The translations under genes and the position numbers were made by a program. From RGIG995 sp045542115 (lineage in GTDB: Bacteria > Bacillota > Clostridia > Oscillospirales > UBA644): a stretch of DNA of 64,000 nt. This document shows, piece after piece, positions 58,788-64,000 of the stretch. The notes beneath the pieces are model-generated. The model worked only from the letters and a program-made list of their open reading frames with translations, made no database searches and was not told where the DNA came from. The stretch covers positions 124,001 through 188,000 of the forward strand of contig JAZQKK010000018.1 of assembly GCA_045542115.1 (NCBI GenBank), in the 5' to 3' direction. How positions within the stretch are numbered: position 1 is the stretch's first letter; the number at the start of each line of letters is the position of its first letter.

Positions 58788-60377
58788 ATGCAAATTCGTA
58801 GACTCGCAATTGATAATTATAACTGTTTGGTAAATTTCGAAATAGGGTTCAATATTTCTCAAAACGAAGGAAGTTCCACTATTTTAATTGGTGAGAACGG
58901 TACTGGCAAAAGCACGCTTTTGGAAAGAATTATTGAAATTTTGATGTCTTTTCGTGTTGACTCTATAGAAGAAACTATCAATTACGGCTACGAGTTGGAG
59001 TATCTCTATAAAGGCAGTAATATCACTATTCATCAGTTTGCACATCATTATAAAATTGATATTGACAATCAAAACGTTTGCATGGGAAAAATTCAAACCG
59101 TAAGACGATATATCAAGGATGGCAAAATATCTATTCTGCCAGAGAGAATCAGTTATTTTTATTCTGGATTGAACAACAAAGTCCTTCGGAATATTAAAAA
59201 GATGGATTCTCTCTACAAGGCAGAATGTATTGCCACTGTTGCAGAGTATTGGAGAGCAACTGTATGGGCAGGGCAAGAGTATCGCAAGCAGTTTCCTAAG
59301 CGAAGATACAATTATTGCGAAGATTCTTTGACTGAAATCTATTTGCTTTCAATTCTTGGTGGTAATAATTCTACAGAACAGGATTATTTGCATAATCAAT
59401 GCCATATGGGCAAAATTGATTCGATTGCTATAGAGTTAGACACAGAAAAAATGCGTATCTCTTTAGCAGATGATGTGACAAACGAAAACCTTTCTTGGTT
59501 TTTTGAGATTACTGAATTCATTGACAATGATTTATCTCCAGTGCTTGAAAGTGGATTTGTTCATGCTGTTGGCAATAAACTTTATTTCAGAATTGAAAAC
59601 GTTGAAAGTTTTGAAAAAGATTCCATCGCGGTCTTTAATTTCTTTGAGAAACTTGCAACAATTTTTGATGCAGATTACAGCGTAACAATTTCTATAGGAA
59701 ATTCAAGTGTTAATTGTAATGACTTGAGTGAAGGTCAGCGACAGTTGATCAAAATGTTGGGAATGCTTGGCGTCTGCAAAACGGAAGATAGCCTCGTTCT
59801 TATGGATGAGCCGGATGCTCATATGAATCCTAAATGGAAATATGAGATCAAAGAAACAATTGATCGTTCTTTGGAAGAAGCTGTGAATACCCAAGCCCTG
59901 ATAGCAACACACGATCCCCTTGTCATTAATGGTGTACCCAAGGAATTTATACGAATCTTTACGCACAATCAAATCTTGATAACGGATGCGGGTTATTATC
60001 ACACCCAAGTAATCGTTCCTACCGAAGATACAGAGGGTATGGGTATTGATGGACTGTTGCAGAGTGAATATTATCGTTTGAAAACCTCTTACGATAAAAA
60101 AGCAACAGATAAGTTTTTGCGCCGACAAGAGCTTTATGAAAAACTTATCAAGAGAGATATCTCTGATGAAGAAAAAGCGGAACTCCGTGCGCTAACAAAA
60201 GAAATAGGCTCAATGCAGATGTCAAGAAACTCTATTGACTTTTTATATGATGATTTTATCAAAGTTTTTCGTCAAACCGATTATTACACGAAAGAATATT
60301 TGTCATTTGATGAAATGCAGGAACGCCGTGACAAAATAAAGGAAATAATCAAAGCGCTTTATGAGGGGCAAGTATGA
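58788..60377 (+). CDS. ptuA: AAA/ABC-type ATPase, PtuA-like (Septu)
   Basis: 529 residues. N-terminal RRLAIDNYNCLVNFEI, Walker A LIGENGTGKSTLLERI near 40, signature LSEGQRQLIKM near 312, Walker B LVLMDEPDAHMNP near 335, switch His in IATHDPLVING. SMC/RecF-like, with the size of PtuA. In Septu, PtuA forms a complex with the HNH nuclease PtuB. Here the next gene is HNH and overlaps by four bases. AAGGAG precedes the ATG. The symbol is by analogy. Confidence 0.85.
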   Translation: MQIRRLAIDNYNCLVNFEIGFNISQNEGSSTILIGENGTGKSTLLERIIEILMSFRVDSIEETINYGYELEYLYKGSNITIHQFAHHYKIDIDNQNVCMGKIQTVRRYIKDGKISILPERISYFYSGLNNKVLRNIKKMDSLYKAECIATVAEYWRATVWAGQEYRKQFPKRRYNYCEDSLTEIYLLSILGGNNSTEQDYLHNQCHMGKIDSIAIELDTEKMRISLADDVTNENLSWFFEITEFIDNDLSPVLESGFVHAVGNKLYFRIENVESFEKDSIAVFNFFEKLATIFDADYSVTISIGNSSVNCNDLSEGQRQLIKMLGMLGVCKTEDSLVLMDEPDAHMNPKWKYEIKETIDRSLEEAVNTQALIATHDPLVINGVPKEFIRIFTHNQILITDAGYYHTQVIVPTEDTEGMGIDGLLQSEYYRLKTSYDKKATDKFLRRQELYEKLIKRDISDEEKAELRALTKEIGSMQMSRNSIDFLYDDFIKVFRQTDYYTKEYLSFDEMQERRDKIKEIIKALYEGQV

Positions 60378-61105
60378 GATTTATAGATTTGCCAAAATTA
60401 TTAAAGAAACGTTATCGATGGGGTAACCGAGATGAATTGTGGAAGAATTCAAAGCTTCAATCGGATTTTCGAGAATATGGCCACAATAAATGTTGGTATA
60501 CAGAAGTTAAATTGGCTGGACATGATGCTCCTGTAGACCACCATCGCCCCAAGGCTGAAATTAAACCATATGAAAATTATAACTACAACAAGCCACTTCA
60601 AACTCAAGGATATTACTGGCTAAGGCGTGATCCTAACAATTATCGCTTGAGTTGTACATATGCTAACCGCAAAACGGGTGAAGGTGGCAAGGGATGTTTC
60701 TTTCCTTTGTCAGACGATAGCGACTACCTCACACCAAATGGAACAGAAACCGAAGCACCCTTATTACTTGATCCATGTAATGCGGATGATGTAAAGTTAA
60801 TATCTTTTCTTGTAAATGAAGTCGTGGCAGCCAGTACTGACGAATATGAAAAAACAAGAGTTAAAGTCTCGGCAGAAATATATAATTTGCGCGATCCTTA
60901 TATTAAAGCAGAACGTGGCAAAGTATGGGATGAAGTAGATAAAACTTTGGCTGAATATGCTTCTCATGACATAACCAAAAGTGCATGCGTTAGAAGGTTA
61001 AAATTATATGTGAGCCGTGATAGTCAATTTTCGGCATGTGCGATTGCATGTGTGAATTCGTTGGCTCCCGATGATATAATTGCGGAATTAGATTTAACAT
61101 TATGA
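60374..61105 (+). CDS. ptuB: HNH nuclease, PtuB-like (Septu)
   Basis: 243 residues. HNH core CWYTEVKLAGHDAPVDHHRPK near 55-76 followed by YYWLRRDPNNYRLSCTYANRKTGEGGKGCFFPL, the pattern of PtuB (formerly TIGR02646) proteins. The first Cys pair is reduced: CWYT instead of C-x-x-C, so the zinc site may be altered. It overlaps the ATPase and the methyltransferase by four bases each, so all three are translated together. Confidence 0.85.
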   Translation: MRFIDLPKLLKKRYRWGNRDELWKNSKLQSDFREYGHNKCWYTEVKLAGHDAPVDHHRPKAEIKPYENYNYNKPLQTQGYYWLRRDPNNYRLSCTYANRKTGEGGKGCFFPLSDDSDYLTPNGTETEAPLLLDPCNADDVKLISFLVNEVVAASTDEYEKTRVKVSAEIYNLRDPYIKAERGKVWDEVDKTLAEYASHDITKSACVRRLKLYVSRDSQFSACAIACVNSLAPDDIIAELDLTL

Positions 61106-62565
61106 CAAACAAAAGAACTCAAATTGATACAGCACTCCTAACTCGGGAAAACAGTAAAAGGACGTTGAAAAATATGGATTTAAGCAAATGTCAGATATTC
61201 ACCCCGCCACATATTGTAAAATATATGCTTGATAAAATTGATTACACAAGCAATGTTTTTGGAAAAAAGATAATAGATAATTCATGCGGTACGGGGAATA
61301 TTTTGGTTGAAGTAGTTGAGAGATTTATTATGGATGCCAAAAAATCAAGAAAACATAAAAAGACCATAAAAAAAGAATTGGAATCATGCATATTTGGCTA
61401 TGACATAGATCCTAAAATGGTTGATAACTGTATTAAAAATTTGAATAATATGGCACTACGTTTTGGCTTTTCAAATATTCAGTGGAACATCCATTGTCAA
61501 GACGGTCTTTACATTGAGGGTGAGTTTGACTTTGTTATCGGCAATCCACCATACATTTCATATTTGGATCTTGGTCAGGCTACGCGCTCAAAAACCAAGG
61601 AAAATTTCAAATCTTGCAGTATTGGTAAATTCGACTATTCATACGCATTTATAGAAAAGGGACTACAGATTCTAAAAACTAATGGAAAAATGGCAATGAT
61701 AACTCCTGCAAATATGTTTAAAACAGTATTTGCTGAAACATTGAGAACCACTATCAAGTCTGAATTGACACACATTGTCGATTGCTCTGCTGCAAATGTT
61801 TTCGACGAGGTATTAACGACTCCTGCTATTACTCTCTATGAAAAAGGTAATGAATCAAATGTTTTGATCTATCAGGAGATGAATGAAAACCAAATAACAA
61901 ACGAAACGGTTATTTACAAGCAAATGTTGTCTGGCAAATGGAATTTCACCTCTTACATTGAATCAGGAGAGCGTCGATTTGGAGACTCTTTTAAGGTGTC
62001 TAATTGTATAGCGACTTTGGCAAATAAAATTTTCATTCATACTGTTAATGACAAAGGGGATTTGGATATTGATGTTGAAGATGAAGCTCTAAAAGAAACA
62101 AAGAGTCCTAAATCAGAACAGTTTGGAATAAAGCAAAAAATAATTTTTCCATATTACTACGAGAATGACGAGCTAAAGAATCATACAGAAAATGAGATCA
62201 CCCAAAAGTATCCCAAATTAATGGCGTTTATGTCTTCAAAAAAGGAAGCTCTCACCAGTAGGGATTCAGACAAAAATGCACAGTGGTATGAATATGGACG
62301 CTCTCAGGCGTTAAGGCATATCAATCAACGAAAATTAATGATTTCCACGATAATAACTAAAGTTGTAAGAGTGTATGACTTGGATAGTAGTGTTGTACCG
62401 TATTCAGGAATATATATCATTCCTCGTGACAAAGCTTCATTAGATGACGCAAAGTTGATATTGCAGACAAAAAGATTCTATGAATATCTGTTGACAAAAG
62501 GCGTAAAAGTTAGCGGTGATTCCATTAGAATTTCTTCCAAAGATGTAGAAGAATATAGATATTAA
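61102..62565 (+). CDS. N6-adenine DNA methyltransferase, Eco57I/type II-like
   Basis: 487 residues. Motif X FTPPHIVKYML, motif I IIDNSCGTGNIL, GYDIDPKMV (motif II), motif IV FVIGNPPYISYLDL; the C-terminal half (about 250-487) likely recognises the target. It resembles class gamma methylases such as Eco57I/TaqI without a nuclease domain. This is a second methyltransferase in one operon, beside HsdM, and might modify a different site or be the marker used by the PtuAB/GHKL part. Confidence 0.88.
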   Translation: MTNKRTQIDTALLTRENSKRTLKNMDLSKCQIFTPPHIVKYMLDKIDYTSNVFGKKIIDNSCGTGNILVEVVERFIMDAKKSRKHKKTIKKELESCIFGYDIDPKMVDNCIKNLNNMALRFGFSNIQWNIHCQDGLYIEGEFDFVIGNPPYISYLDLGQATRSKTKENFKSCSIGKFDYSYAFIEKGLQILKTNGKMAMITPANMFKTVFAETLRTTIKSELTHIVDCSAANVFDEVLTTPAITLYEKGNESNVLIYQEMNENQITNETVIYKQMLSGKWNFTSYIESGERRFGDSFKVSNCIATLANKIFIHTVNDKGDLDIDVEDEALKETKSPKSEQFGIKQKIIFPYYYENDELKNHTENEITQKYPKLMAFMSSKKEALTSRDSDKNAQWYEYGRSQALRHINQRKLMISTIITKVVRVYDLDSSVVPYSGIYIIPRDKASLDDAKLILQTKRFYEYLLTKGVKVSGDSIRISSKDVEEYRY

Positions 62566-62576
62566 GGAGATTTTAT

Positions 62577-64000
62577 ATGGCTAAAATACCTTTTAATGTT
62601 GATGCAAATACTGCCAGATTGATTGGACGAGAAAATGTTTCTAAATCGGATGGCGCCATTATTGAAATAATAAAAAACGCCTATGACGCTGATGCTACCC
62701 TTTGCGCTCTCTATTATGATGTAAATAATCAAAAGTTATGGATTGTAGATAACGGTTGCGGAATGGATGAGGACATTGTCAAAAAGCACTGGATGTCCAT
62801 AGGATTCTCCGATAAAGATGTTGAACTCAAATCTGAAAAAGGCAGAATAAAGACTGGTGCTAAAGGTATCGGAAGATTCGCATTAGATAGATTAGGTGCG
62901 GATTGCACCATGTATACATATAATGGCGGTAATCATATAGTTTGGCATGTAAACTGGGAACAATTTGTCCGAGGCGTAAACATTAATGATGTATACGCTG
63001 ATTTGGAAAATTCGAATTTTGTAGAAAGCGGACTTTTCGAAAAAATAGAAAACAATGATTTCAAAGATCTTGTTGTGAATAGTTTCAAAACTGGAACAGT
63101 TTTTGAAATTAGCGAATTGCGCGACACTTGGGATGAAACATTTTTTAAAAGATTAAAAAACAATTTGTCATCATTAATCCCACCAAGTCTTAGCAATTCG
63201 TTCAAGGTATACTTGTACAACAAAGAAACTACAACTGATGAAGCTCGAATTGTTTCCGAACTGCTGACATCCTATGATTATGCCGTAGACTTTGATGTTT
63301 CAAAAAATGGCGATGTTAAAATAAGAGTATTTAGAAACGAAGTGGAATTCGGTGCAAAATTTGATTACGTTATCAACAATGCCGGATTTAATGACAAGGA
63401 TAAGGATTATTTTAATGGTGAACCTATAGTTTTTCACGAAAACGTAAAAAAACTCCATGTGGGTATTACTGAAGACATTCCATATAGGTTGGGGGCTTTC
63501 TCCGGTAAAATTTGCTTCTATAAAATCGTAGCTCAGGAAAAAAATGAGCAAAAGTATTATTACAAGCCTTTTGAGCATCGTAAGTCTTTAATAAAAAAAT
63601 ACGGAGGAATAAAAATTTACAGAGATGGATTCCGCGTTAGACCTTACGGTGAAAGCGGGACTCCTCAATTTGATTGGCTTCTTTTATCTGCGCGTCATTA
63701 TGTTTCGGCCTATCCTGTAGGTTCAAAGTTTGGTAACTGGACAGTCGATTCTTCGCAAGTTATTGGTGAAATCAATATTTCTCGCCTTAATGAAACATTG
63801 AATGATCAGGCTAACAGAGAAGGCATTTTTGAGGATAAAGATTTTGAGCTTTTCAAAAAACTAATTGTTAGCATTCTCTCATATTTGGAGTCAGATCGTC
63901 AAAGCGTTATGCGCAAATTAAGCGATTTGTGGGACAAGGATAATCAGTCTCAAAAGGCAGAAAATGATATCAAGGACAAATATGAAAGATATAAAAAATC
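62577..64000 (+). CDS. GHKL ATPase, MutL/MORC/Hsp90-like, cut by the window end
   Basis: At least 474 residues, no stop before the edge. Start ATG 62577 with AAGGAG. ATP-binding motifs: N-box AIIEIIKNAYDADA, G1 WIVDNGCGMDED, G2 TGAKGIGRFALDRLG; then a ribosomal-S5-like transducer region (YGGIKIYRDGFRVRPYG) and a helical part starting near 410. GHKL ATPases of the MutL/MORC type have been described in prokaryotic restriction-modification operons. It follows the methyltransferase by 11 bases and is probably a DNA-clamping ATPase. More genes may follow. Confidence 0.88.
   Translation, partial: MAKIPFNVDANTARLIGRENVSKSDGAIIEIIKNAYDADATLCALYYDVNNQKLWIVDNGCGMDEDIVKKHWMSIGFSDKDVELKSEKGRIKTGAKGIGRFALDRLGADCTMYTYNGGNHIVWHVNWEQFVRGVNINDVYADLENSNFVESGLFEKIENNDFKDLVVNSFKTGTVFEISELRDTWDETFFKRLKNNLSSLIPPSLSNSFKVYLYNKETTTDEARIVSELLTSYDYAVDFDVSKNGDVKIRVFRNEVEFGAKFDYVINNAGFNDKDKDYFNGEPIVFHENVKKLHVGITEDIPYRLGAFSGKICFYKIVAQEKNEQKYYYKPFEHRKSLIKKYGGIKIYRDGFRVRPYGESGTPQFDWLLLSARHYVSAYPVGSKFGNWTVDSSQVIGEINISRLNETLNDQANREGIFEDKDFELFKKLIVSILSYLESDRQSVMRKLSDLWDKDNQSQKAENDIKDKYERYKK

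Larger units (their letters stand above)
47181..64000. mobile_element. Genomic island integrated at tRNA-Ser, right end outside the window
   Basis: The island starts at the tRNA fragment. Genes inside differ from the left part in base and codon use (more A/T-ending codons from 50.2 kb on) and are defence and DNA-binding functions. No integrase is visible, so it is either at the other end or lost. At least 16.8 kb. Confidence 0.7.

Overview
The window looks like a chromosome segment of a Gram-positive anaerobe of the class Clostridia (Oscillospirales or Christensenellales-like is my best guess; the sequence does not fix the genus). Reasons: strong AGGAGG-type ribosome sites, TTGACA-N17-TATAAT promoters, 2-oxoacid:ferredoxin oxidoreductase genes, SipW-type signal peptidases, a Clostridia-style his operon (short HisG plus HisZ, led by a TrpR/YerC-type regulator), the GGGtGRT/scaffold pair, and a BclA-like collagen protein that hints at spore formation.

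Left part, 1-11.2 kb, plus strand: a 5'-truncated cupin/acyl-CoA synthetase, a P-loop ATPase, a four-subunit 2-oxoacid:ferredoxin oxidoreductase (delta, alpha, beta, gamma) and a branched-chain aminotransferase. Together these can interconvert branched-chain (or aromatic) amino acids, 2-oxoacids and acyl-CoAs. A second set follows: a 2-isopropylmalate-synthase-like protein lacking its catalytic residues, a TIM-barrel/acyl-CoA-synthetase fusion and an amidohydrolase. 11.3-12.5 kb, minus strand: an XRE regulator behind a long structured leader that ends in a terminator, and a maltose/galactoside O-acetyltransferase. 12.6-20.5 kb, minus strand: a complete his operon, reading yerC(hisR-like)-hisZ-G-D-C-B-H-(DUF6440)-A-F-IE. 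20.6-24 kb: NifX-like protein, TfoX-N protein, PAP2 phosphatase, GGGtGRT protein and its scaffold partner. 24-31.2 kb: DUF4838 protein, GH2 beta-mannosidase-like enzyme, phosphoribosyltransferase, ABC-F ATPase and a small Cys protein.

31.4-38.7 kb, plus strand: a surface-fibre-like locus with two SipW-type signal peptidases and seven exported proteins, six of them with SipW-type (A-W/Y-F/Y-T) leader motifs. 38.7-46 kb: a PutP-type sodium/proline symporter (minus), then a six-gene sugar operon (PIG-L deacetylase, NagB-like isomerase with an altered active site, PfkB kinase, class II aldolase, sugar isomerase/epimerase, Gfo/Idh dehydrogenase). 46.2-47 kb: collagen-like surface or spore protein.

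47.1 kb to the end: an integrated genomic island. Its left border is a 56-bp 3' fragment of a tRNA-Ser(CGA) gene with the tRNA's own terminator still attached; the 5' half is displaced, presumably beyond the right edge. Cargo: an AAA/nuclease-fold ATPase, two small helix-turn-helix proteins, a candidate HEPN-type protein flanked by two 153-bp promoter/operator repeats, and a compact plus-strand operon of XRE regulator, GIY-YIG protein, type I restriction subunits HsdR-HsdM-HsdS, a PtuA/PtuB-like (Septu-type) ATPase and HNH nuclease, an Eco57I-like adenine methyltransferase and a MORC/MutL-like GHKL ATPase cut by the window end. The overlapping starts suggest that this multi-module defence operon acts as one system, and it is the most interesting item here.
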